Shown here: one piece after another, positions 55,241 through 64,000 of the stretch
How the letters are laid out: each line of letters opens with the position of its first letter
How positions within the stretch are numbered: the stretch's first letter is position 1
NCBI GenBank assembly: GCA_003439945.1
Contig: QVRM01004859.1
Coordinates: 124,001-188,000 of the forward strand
Direction of reading: 5' to 3'
DNA length: 64,000 nucleotides
DNA from: Dermanyssus gallinae
Taxonomy: Eukaryota > Arthropoda > Arachnida > Mesostigmata > Dermanyssidae
Notes under the pieces: generated by a model
What the model saw: only the letters and a program-made list of their open reading frames with translations
Database searches by the model: none
What the model was told of the DNA's origin: nothing
Translations under genes and position numbers: made by a program

Positions 55241-56300
55241 GTTATCCTTAAGTTTAACAACAGAAGCCGGCACTCGAGCCGGCAGTGTTCTCGCTTTCTT
55301 TAGCGGCTTCTTTGCCTCTACGCACCTCTCGTTTGTCGCTGCTTACTGGTCCGCAGTGGGGGTAGCTGGGGTAGCAGCAGCAGCGGCATCGGTCTTCGTC
55401 GTCGTCGTCGTCGCCATCTAGTTGCCGAATCCTCTTCTATAAACAAAGAGCATCATAAACAATGGACGGCCGCGTCCATCCCGCATACATCCCCCTTGCT
55501 TGCGTTCCACCCTCTCCACCCCGCCCCCATTTACACACAGTGCAATACACCCGGGCACCCCACTTTTCACCCCACCGCTTCTAGGTGAACTACTGTACTC
55601 CTCGATCTAGTGTAGGCGGCGAAAGCTCCTTCCCCGCTGGTTTCGTCTGGCGATGAAGCCGGGCCCGCTCGATCGTAGTCGTAGAGTGTTAGTCATCGCC
55701 TCGAAGACCACGAAAGAGAGAGAGAGAGAACACGACTAGCTTGCTTTAAGGGCCAAAAGAGAGAGGGAGAGAGAGATAAAGGGACGTGAAGGCAAAGGAG
55801 ATCGCTTCAAAGATCTGGCTGTTTAAGTCTGAAGCGAGCGCTCGCGCTCGGCAGGGACATTCCAAGCACAAGAGCGTCATCGGCGTCTTACGGATAGAAG
55901 AAACGCAGGCAGCCGGGCTTAGGTAGAGTATAGATATAGCTAGTTGAGCATAGTGTCAGCAGCAGCGTCTTTGTCGTCGTGGTCGTGGCCGTTTTCCTCC
56001 TTCCTTCTTCATCTTCATCGTCTTCTTGTTGGCTGTCGTCAGAACGAGTGAAGTGCGCATGAAGCACGCATGAAAGTGGCGGCCCAGGGCTAGTCAGGGC
56101 TCGCAGAACAGAAATAAAGCAACGACGCGATGCTGACACGGGCGCTGAGAGACGAAGAAAATGCTGCACCGGGCGTATCGAGGACTACTTGGTTGTGGAT
56201 GAACTTTATTGGGTAGCCAGGCTTGAGGAGTGTTCGGTCACTGTTCGGCAATTTAGCTCGCATCCGGACAGGCGAAAGGTGAACTAGGCAGACCACATAG
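55241..56300. other. GC-richer stretch with triplet and GA repeats
   Basis: It contains GTCGTC runs (55398-55415), pyrimidine-rich stretches, GAGAGAGA runs (55712-55776) and many CpG. No motif-bearing frame is seen. The composition differs from the AT-rich transposon field to the left. It may be a promoter or 5' flank, but no initiator can be placed. Confidence 0.4.
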
Positions 56301-56415
56301 CAGTGATAGCGTGCTCACTTCGATGCGGTTGCTTTTCGTCTTATTATATATCGAGGAGGAGGAGGAGGAGGAAAAATGTTCCGAACTATTCGACTTGAGC
56401 GCACAACACACAAAA

Positions 56416-56505
56416 ATGCCTTGCTGTCCAAAACGTTGCCATATTTGCGCTTCCTGGTTGGATGAAAATCCACGGCAATGTATCAATTGTCAAAACATGT
56501 TTTAA
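56416..56505 (+). CDS. Possible Cys-rich small peptide or terminal exon
   Basis: A short frame from ATG at 56416 encodes MPCCPKRCHICASWLDE, then CINCQNMF and a stop. The C-x2-C and C-x2-C pairs resemble a zinc ribbon. The frame is also open upstream through a (GAG)n run that gives poly-Glu. Splice signals are unclear. I do not recognise the protein and the call is weak. Confidence 0.25.
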   Translation: MPCCPKRCHICASWLDENPRQCINCQNMF

Positions 56506-57055
56506 AAAGATTTTCTCTTCTATATAGATGTGGCAGTGGTAGCGAGATTTATAAGAATAACAAATATTTTTAACTTTATATTTGTATATCTGTAGCACTT
56601 GCTTCAAAAGGCATCACATGAGAACTCAAGCACAAAAAGAAAATGCGCGTATTGTTTAAGTCTCTGTGCATAATAATTTCCATATGTACTCGATCCTGTC
56701 CCCTCCCATATTCGTATTCCGGTAGGTAGAACGATTTTCGCACGCAACCTGCTCAACCATAGTAATAAAGCAATATCCTGTGTGGTGCATATAAAGTGTA
56801 TACACATGGATAAGTTGACATCGTAATATTATTGGCTTTACTAGTGACAGAGTGCTCGCACTTATAAAACACAGCATGTACACCGAACTTTAGTGCAATA
56901 AAATATAAACGACTTTTGTATGCACAATAGAGCCAACATTTACCGTGGTCGTAAGGGCGCGCGCACATTTACCGCCGTCACGATGAGTCTATTCATGTCG
57001 ATTTGTCTTGTTCTTGCGAAGGTTTGTTTTGGGGACCAAGCTCATAGGCTAGACC
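56506..57055. other. Unassigned AT-rich stretch
   Basis: Short open frames on the - strand show no motif. It precedes another Gln-codon run. Confidence 0.4.
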
Positions 57056-57120
57056 CACAACAGCAACAACGGCAGCAGCAGCAGCAACAACAGCAACAAC
57101 AATATCAGCAGTAGCAACAA
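57056..57120. repeat. CAA/CAG triplet run
   Basis: About 60 bases of CAA and CAG. An overlapping short + frame (from 56920) ends in a Gln run after a hydrophobic start, but shows no gene context. Confidence 0.9.
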
Positions 57121-58254
57121 CACCAGCTGTGTTAATGACAGGTCATAAGTTTGAAATTGGGCACCTAGCTAATCGTGTCGTTCTGCCGCGCCTACGCACA
57201 GCGGGATAGCAACCGGAGGTGGCGCGGAGCAAGCGAAAACGTTCTTGTAGGCCAACGCAAGGTAGTTGCGTCGAGACGTGATCCTCGCGATAGCAATACG
57301 CGGTTGCCGTTCTAGCGTCTGTGTCTCGCCGTGTTGTGCCCTGCTGCCGCACCGTCTAGTGTCCCGCCAAAGTGAGAAATTCCGTCCTGGATGGAATGGT
57401 GGTGAAAATAGCAGATGGAAAAACATTGGACCAGCACAAGCAGGTAGTCGCAGTAGACGGGGGCAGCAGCAGCAGCAGTAGATGAGCAATCAGATGAGCA
57501 AATGCAAGTACGTGTAACATGAGAGAGAGAGAGAGAGTGATAGCAAAAGGGCGGAAAAATAGAGAGCTCAGGGCAACAGGAGAATGGGATTGGGTGGAGG
57601 AACAGAGAAGGGCCAGAAAGAAATGGCGACGCTATCGGCCACCGTACATCGTCGTCGCCGTCCTCATTTTGGTGGGCGGACGGTAAACACATGCATAGGT
57701 CATAGTAGTCCCCGCAGTAGTAGTAGAAGAACCCGTAGTAAAAGCAGCCGGAAAAGTAGGTATAGCCTGATGTAGTAGCAATCGTGGTCGCACGACGGAG
57801 CTTGAGAAGAAGGGCAGGTTGGTTAACGCACGGTACACGCGTTCGGCGGGCAGGGTCTGGAGTCTGGGGGCCGGGGGGGCGGGGGGGGGGGAGCGGCGGG
57901 GCTCACGAGGAAGAATGAGAAGACGGCAGGAACAGTGTGAGCCACCAGCAACAGGCTGGAAGACCAACGGGCCATCGCGCTCTCAAGTCTCGCGTTCGCA
58001 GTTCAGTTAACGGATAGCTTCGGGCCGGCCCCCACTCACACACATTCACACTCACGCACACGAAGAGGAGATCTGTCGACGTATGCTAATCTATGTTGGG
58101 CGTTAGCTGAATCACATTATCTCATCATCACGTCGACGCCCGGAAGGTGGGCGTCTGCCTACTTGCCCGTTTTCCTGCCTGGCGGGCTGTCTGCGTACAT
58201 TTTCCGCTGCCAGCTTGTGTGTGTATATAAGTATGAGCGTGGGCGTCGCCACCC
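57121..58254. other. GC-rich, CpG-rich stretch without a supported gene
   Basis: It contains (GA)n at 57522-57538, a G tract near 57868-57890 and AGTAGTAGTAGAAGAA triplets near 57713. Overlapping frames on both strands are open because of base composition. Confidence 0.4.
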
Positions 58255-58261
58255 TCGGTGG

Positions 58262-58530
58262 AAGCTCTTGCTGCTGCTGTTGTTGTTGTTGATAGTGATG
58301 TTGCCGCTGCTGTTGTTGTTGTTGATAGTGATGTTGCCGCTGCTGTTGTTGTTGTTGATAGTGATGTTGCCGCTGCTGTTGTTGTTGATGGTGATGTTGC
58401 CGCTGTTGTTGATGGCGATGTTGCCGTTGCTGATGGTGATGCTGCCATTGTTGTTGTTGTTGTTGATGGTGATGCTGTTGCTGCTGCTCTTGTTGATGGT
58501 GATGTTGTTGCTGTCGTCGTCATCGTCGTC
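58262..58530. repeat. 33-bp minisatellite of TTG/CTG/GAT triplets
   Basis: The first units are exact repeats of 33 bases (gat-agt-gat-gtt-gcc-gct-gct then four gtt). Later units are shorter and diverged. Because the period is a multiple of three and holds few stops, three frames are open across it (Val/Asp, Leu, and on the - strand Thr/Ser). None is supported as coding. Confidence 0.9.
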
Positions 58531-59129
58531 GCTGTTGTGTTGTTGCCTCTGTTACTGCCGGAGAAGCAACGGTCACAGTAGCAGCCTGGATAGCAGTTAG
58601 GATGGCTTCAGCCATGAGTCGTCGTTGTCTTGGTTGTCCTCACCGATCGTCGTAGTCGGCGGCGTCGTAAAAGTGCGGACGCATCGCGTGCCTTATGCTA
58701 ATGATACCTATTAAACTTGGCGACGGCCACCGAAGCAGGGATGCATCACTAGTTACTGCGTTCATGTGCTGCTCGGCACACGAGCTAAATAAGTCTAGCG
58801 CCGGAGACACTCAGACAGGCAGCGGGCGAACGAGGAGAGTGGGGCCGAGAGTGGGGTAACGGAGAGAGGGATAACACAAACGACCAGAAATTTGGCGGGA
58901 AATGCTATGAAAGCGTACTCAATGAATTTTATAGCCTATTGTTCTATGTTTATTTTAAGAAGACACCCACACGCTGGGTAACTTTTCAGTCATACAATAA
59001 CATAAATATGATATAATGCACAAGCGAGTGCATCAAACGCTGACTACTGCCAAGCTTGCCATTGGGTACAACTGCACGTAGTGTCTACTACAAAATTAAT
59101 TTGCGCACGTTCGCACATTGGCTAGTATG
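58531..59129. other. Unassigned stretch
   Basis: The end of the minisatellite zone, then AT-rich sequence. No feature is seen. Confidence 0.45.
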
Positions 59130-59691
59130 GCATTTTAAATGAATATACCACGCACGTTAAGTGTAAAGCAATGAAAACCCAATCGTCGTTTGAGATAAAC
59201 GGCCTTAGCCCTGTTGGAGGTCCTTAAGTGAGCTCTATTACGCTTTTCGAAAGGCAATTTAATTCTATAATATGCAGCTAGAGCTACTCTCATGTTGAAT
59301 AGCGCTATTGTGAGTAATAGTTTTTGTTCCGTCAGGGTAGATGCCACTAGGGTTATCTCTACATATGTGTTGTAGTTGTGTTGTGTAAAACTACTTGACG
59401 CTCGGTGTAAGTGTAACATCTAAATACATCCCTCTATTTACGAACGATAGTAGGCTGGCCATTTAGCCTAAGATTCATCCTCTCTCTCTCTTTATCTCTC
59501 TAGGCTAGCCCTCGCCCGCTAAGTATAACAGCCTCTGTTTTTCCTGCATTTATATCGAGTCCAACCGCCTTTGCGTAGGTCGAAAATGTCGATAACACTT
59601 ATTGAAGTTGGAATCTACTACGGCTGTAAATCACTAAATCATCTGCATTCAAAATAATATCCAGTGGTGGATGCAATCTTTTAATTGCGTA

Positions 59692-59700
<9 letters not shown>
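59130..59700 (-). pseudogene. CR1-like LINE remnant
   Basis: On the - strand one reads IILNADDLVIYSRSRFQLQ (YADD region, here NADD) near 59675-59600. Later, at 59419-59135, one reads LLLTIALFNMRVALAAYYRIK and KAVYLKRRLGFH, matching ALFEMKIVPVASYG and AFLKRVMGLHR of the 45 kb copy. The upstream RT is gone; the interval is shortened and frame-broken. Confidence 0.7.
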
Positions 59701-59727
<27 letters not shown>

Positions 59728-60675
59728 TTTATAGGACCGTATTCTCCGGACGGCAAATTTATTTACATTCAGTAATTCCTCATTGAGCTTTAAATTTCTA
59801 TAATTACACAATTTAAACAATTGTAACCATTTAGGACATTTTGCAAAAACAGTACTAGCACAAAACTTGTTAGAAAAGGAAGAATGGAAACACCAATAGC
59901 ATGGAAGTGGACGACAGGGGGGTATCCCCAATGGACGGCCGAACTCGGCAAGACTGCAAAGATAGGGTTAAATGAAAGATGAGGTGTGTATGAGAGGGAG
60001 GGAGGCACTTTTGAAAGCGAAAGACAGAGGTGATTCACAAGCCCCATTGGGCCAGGCATGATTCAAGAACATTCAGAGCGGAAGTGGCGGTATCTGCGAA
60101 AACCGACCAGCCCGCTCAAATAGGTATAGACGCCATGCATATGTCCAGCGAACCCCACCGTCTTCTATCGCAGTCGACGTGCTTAAGCTACCATTGCTAC
60201 CGCGGAGATGCTAGAATTTACGATAACCGGCGCGCGGCCTATTTTTCCCTAGCCGATAAGCGTCTACACGCAAATCCACTTTACCCACAGGCACCCGGCA
60301 AGCCCAGCAAGAACGTCAACGAGATCTTGTTGCGTTGAATGTTTGCGGTACTCGATATGAGGATGTGTGCTGTTTCTGACGTTTTCTATCGTTCTTCAGT
60401 CTGCTCCTTGTCCTCCTTATTTAGAAGGCGGGCCTCACTTACGGTAGATGAATCCTTCATGGATATTTAGTGAGCCATACGTTGTGCTGCTCATTTGTTA
60501 CGGATTGCGCTGCTCCCCCCCCCCCATGTTAAATTAGCACACGATTCGAAGACTGGAGGAGCTACGCGATATTCCTCAGAAGGAAATGCAAAGCAAATCT
60601 GTTTTTGCCGATGAAAGTAATTGAATACGGGCTGCTAACTTAGATCTATCTACATAGGGAGCGAAGTTGAGACAC

Positions 60676-60710
<35 letters not shown>

Positions 60711-61816
60711 CGTAGGTGTATGCTCAGAAAGATTAGCCCACAAAAAGCTTACTACCACGCCAGTTCAGTCTTGCATTACGGTAATTTTTCGTACTCCGTA
60801 GGCATTGCTTGATTTATATCAAGTACGCATATTCACTGTGCTTGCATGATGTATGAGCCAATTAAACGGGGATCCTTAGCCGTTATTTAAAACTTTGCGG
60901 TGTCATACCGTTAAAAATGCTAAGAAAACAAAATTGTTGGAAAAGTATTTGTTTAACCTAAACAGTTGCAGCCCGTAACGTTGCACCTTACGAAACTTAT
61001 AGTACACTTGTTTTTGGGGGCCATTCCTTCTTCTAAGACATCTAGTATCGACTTACCGAATCGTGTTGTGTTTCGTGTTGACGATCACACGTCGCATCGG
61101 CTGACTATTAATTCTCCTGGGACACCCAGGAGCTTCCTTTCAGGAGACGTATACAGGGCGCAATGTTCTCTGGTACTTTATTTAGTTTCCAGCATTTCAG
61201 TTTCCAAGAAACTGTAAATATAGACATTTGACTCCTCTCGCACTAGAACCACTATTGTGCACAAGCGGTAGCCAATAAGCATTTTCATAGTGCTTTAGTG
61301 CTGAGAGCCTCGAGTAGCAAGAGTGGCTCTTTTAAATGGCTTCGTCGATTTGCGTCGCAACAGAAAAGGTCACAAGGGTAGATATTGCTCGTTATGATCC
61401 AGGGAGTTTATTTAGCCCACAAAGCATTGTACGTACGGTCGTATGGAATTATAATGTGTAACTCACATCCAAAAATTAAAAGAAAATCAAAAACTCTCTA
61501 ATTATCTGTGCACTAGCCTTCAATTTGTCACTAACCGTCTAGTGTGGAATCCAATGGCAGGGTATTTTACTGTAGTGACGCATTACTTCACGCATTCAAT
61601 CTAAAACACAGGTCGTATAGAAATGATACTTTTAGTTATTCTTATTACTTGTGTTATTTTTATTATTTGTCATTCGTTATCAGCGTTGTGCAGACGTAGG
61701 AAAATCGATTTAGCGACGAGCGAACACAGCATAGTTACGCTCGCAGGTTAAGCCTACATTTGTGCTTTTGTTTATATAGTACTATACAGCTATGGAAGCA
61801 CTGTATAAGACGTATA

Positions 61817-61858
<42 letters not shown>

Positions 61859-62156
61859 ATCTCGGTGTACTCTATCACAAGCTTGGCCGGTGTAGCAGAT
61901 GGAAACGGCCTCAGCAAGAGTGGCTTACTCTCTAGGATTTCAAGCCAGTCTTAGAGCACGATCCGGTACTCTACAATACGACTAAGTTTAAAATGAAATA
62001 TGCACTCTCTTGGCGCCTTCAGAACAGGCCGAGCTAATGCACGGTAGGAAGGCTCGCATCTGGTCGCCCTAGGAAAAATCACTGCCAAATATGTGATCAT
62101 TATAGATAAGTGCAATCTATCTAGGGTCATTCGGCGTCTGTTAGGACTCTTTCGAT
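59701..62156. other. Unassigned stretch with TA runs
   Basis: TA runs lie near 59693-59718, 60680-60706 and 61821-61855. Open frames at 60030-60338 (+) and 60966-61217 (+) have no motif. No transposon or exon was recognised. Confidence 0.4.
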
Positions 62157-62749
62157 ATGAGTCCTACTCGGTATGCGATTCGTTTGCATCGAAGCGTTCA
62201 ATTATACCGACCCCCCCCCCCCCCCCCGCCCCCGCCGTCGTCCCCATCGACACAGAGAGCAGAAACTAGTTAGGTATCAACCATCTTATTCTTAACCATC
62301 TTATTTACAATAGGTGGATCACATTTCTTCGGCCTCTTTGAACATTGCCATTTTCGGTCGTTTTTTACAGACCCGCTCTCTTTCTCTCTCTTTATCTCTT
62401 TGCCTGGACTCCGCCGTCCACCGGCGTCCTACGCTGTCTGATATCGGATCGCTCTGGGAGATTTCATTCAGGGTTTTGTCTAGCTAGATCTCTACAAGCA
62501 TGCGTGGAATACCTTCGTTTTGCTTACTACGTATTGGTAGTAGTAGTAGTAGTAATTAAAGCATCTCACGTTGTCCTCGACTATAATCGGCGAGCGAGTG
62601 GTCGCTATGTGCCAACGATCAGTTGTTGTCGTTTATCGCCCATAGAATCAAATGCTATCCGAAGGCGGACATATCAAATAAGCCACATCGCGGTGGCCCA
62701 TCACGAGATAGCAGGCAATGTCGCGCGCACGCTCTGACGCGTTCATGAT
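62157..62749. other. Unassigned stretch with a poly-C run
   Basis: A C-rich homopolymer run lies at about 62211-62233. A 130-codon + frame at 62345-62737 starts with a hydrophobic segment but has no motif or splice context. Confidence 0.35.
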
Positions 62750-62880
62750 TGATTAACAACAACAATGGCAACAGCAACAACAGCAACAGCAGCAAAAGTA
62801 GCAAATACAACAACAATAACACTAACATCAGTTGGAACAATAACAGTAACATCAACAGGAACAACAACAACAACAACGAA
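62750..62880. repeat. AAC/AAT/CAG triplet-rich stretch
   Basis: Runs of ACAACAACA and similar triplets. The + frame gives an Asn/Ser-rich peptide, and the - frame a Leu-rich one. Confidence 0.85.
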
Positions 62881-63349
62881 ATAGCCCAGCGCGATGATAT
62901 GGTCATGGCGCGTAGGCAACCGATGTATACGTAAGGCATAGCTTTCCCATAAGAAGGCGAGCAGCTTTTGAGCATCCTAGATTGGGGTAGTCGGCTTAGT
63001 GTTGCAACAGCGGGGAGCAGTTGCTGCGACGGTGGTGGTCGTAGTGGTGACAGCGTCCAGGTTGAAGTCGAAATTTGCTGTAAAGGGAACGACAACGGTG
63101 ACGGCAACCAGAGTACGAGAGAGGAAGACGTGAAGGAAGATCGTCGGAGACAGAGCAAGATAGAGATGACAACCTTATGTGACTGTGACGTGACGCCTGT
63201 TGCCGGAAGTAGACTTCTACCACTTCTAGGCTCACAGCACGGGAGAGCATAGCAGCGTAGTATGTTCCAAACTCCGTCTCTATTCACACAAATTGCGCAT
63301 ACTTCACGATACTGTGTGTGCAAAACGGAAATACCATTGTCAGTGGGCA

Positions 63350-63490
63350 ATGCTACTGCTGTTGCTGTTGATGTTGTTGTTGTCGATGTTGATGATGTTG
63401 ATGTCGTTGTTGTTGTTGCTGATGATGATGTTGATGTTTTCTTGTTGCTGATGATGATGTTGATGTTTTTCTTGTTGCTGATGCGGTTGT
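63350..63490. repeat. GTT/GAT triplet minisatellite
   Basis: It includes two near-identical units around GCTGATGATGATGTTGATG followed by TTTTCTTGTT. The + frame gives Val/Asp runs and the - frame gives Gln/His/Asn runs, an opa-like composition. Confidence 0.85.
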
Positions 63491-64000
63491 CTCACTACTA
63501 CTACTTTGAGCAACCACCGGCGTAACGACGACACCAGCTTTGGCGACCGCATCTGCATGGTAGACGGCATGGTGACTGACAGACACTGTTTCGGGCTGCG
63601 AGGGCTGCGCGCACTTCACGAAGTGTGTCGTCGTCGTTCCTTGGTCTCTTGTTGCCGCTGAACACCGCTGCCTTTGCTGGTGTCGCGTCCTAGCCAGTCG
63701 TAGTCTACGCAGAGTACAGCCAGCTACCCCAGTTCCCCCGAAGACTATGCTTTAGTGCCGGAGCCGGAGCAGGAGCAAAATGTAAGCAAACCCGCCCGCA
63801 CTTCGGCGATGCGCGTCGTGCCTGCACGTGTGTATGGTTGATGTGGTCTGGTTGAAATCTGAGAGCGATCTTCTTGCTTGTCGAGGAGCCGGCCTAGACA
63901 TGTGGCCTAGCAGCAACCTCAGTAGCAACCGGCGACGGGCCAGGACGAGAAGGGGAAAGGAGGCGGCAGCAGCAGCAGTAGCAGCATCGCTCGCTACCAT
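63491..64000. other. Right end of the window, GC-richer, no supported gene
   Basis: An Ala- and Leu-rich - frame at 63752-64000 runs off the window edge and may be the end of something larger. It has no motif. Confidence 0.3.

Noticed and set aside
58262..58530. CRISPR-like array
   Set aside because: Units are head-to-tail without distinct spacers and the genome is animal.
58128..58600. Thr/Ser-rich, Val/Asp-rich and Leu-rich proteins
   Set aside because: All three come from one triplet minisatellite; no start, splice or conserved flank supports any of them.

Overview
This is eukaryotic nuclear DNA from an invertebrate animal, most likely an arthropod. A mite or tick would fit, but nothing here fixes the species. 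The signs are split protein-coding exons with GT/AG borders, a full-length mariner element, a Tc1-like element, several clades of non-LTR retrotransposon, tRNA-derived SINEs, very many (TA)n microsatellites, and CAA/CAG-rich runs typical of arthropod genomes. There are no operons, bacterial-style genes, CRISPR arrays or rRNA genes.

The one host gene I can read with confidence is a CD36/class B scavenger receptor on the + strand. Six exons lie between 5.8 and 17.0 kb (5790-6020, 8906-9046, 11554-11600, 15402-15490, 15740-15944, 16852-16965). Where adjacent exons were found, the codon phases join correctly (Gly-Tyr at the first junction, Thr at the second, Asn before Cys-Phe-Cys further on). 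One exon (about 25-30 residues) between 11.6 and 15.4 kb, the N-terminal exon(s) and the C-terminal membrane exon were not found. The introns are packed with mobile DNA. A separate CD36-type N-terminal exon sits on the - strand at 46985-47338. It lies just beyond a 1058-bp inverted repeat whose other arm starts at base 1, so the + gene probably has its own N-terminal exon just left of the window.

Layout: 1-5.6 kb, retroelement fragments, a foldback repeat and a decayed PHD-finger LINE on the - strand; 5.8-17 kb, the CD36-like gene with a 1290-bp mariner and an R1-like LINE in its introns; 18.3-21 kb, a retroelement with a YLDD reverse transcriptase and a C-terminal nuclease-like domain; 22.6-23.4 kb, LINE remnant; 26.7-29 kb, an R2-like element on the - strand with a 456-codon open RT frame; 29-33 kb, LINE remnants and a second YLDD copy; 33-37.2 kb, two divergent R1-like 5' fragments and a SINE; 37.4-41.2 kb, a second PHD-finger LINE carrying a Tc1-like insertion; 42-44.5 kb, a long dispersed repeat, a SINE, an open LINE ORF1 and a tRNA-like pseudogene; 45.1-47.3 kb, the inverted arm and the second CD36 exon; 48-54.7 kb, more LINE debris; 55-64 kb, few recognisable transposons, higher GC, trinucleotide and minisatellite repeats, possibly the regulatory flank of a gene outside the window.

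Almost all coding potential here belongs to mobile elements in decay. Their interplay is nesting: Tc1 inside a LINE, mariner and LINE inside CD36 introns, SINEs inside older repeats. Many element ends abut (TA)n tracts. I found no new multi-gene system. The items most worth checking are the inverted CD36 arrangement, the YLDD-RT family, the near-intact mariner with a lost start codon, and the Tc1 element with paired repeats in its long termini.
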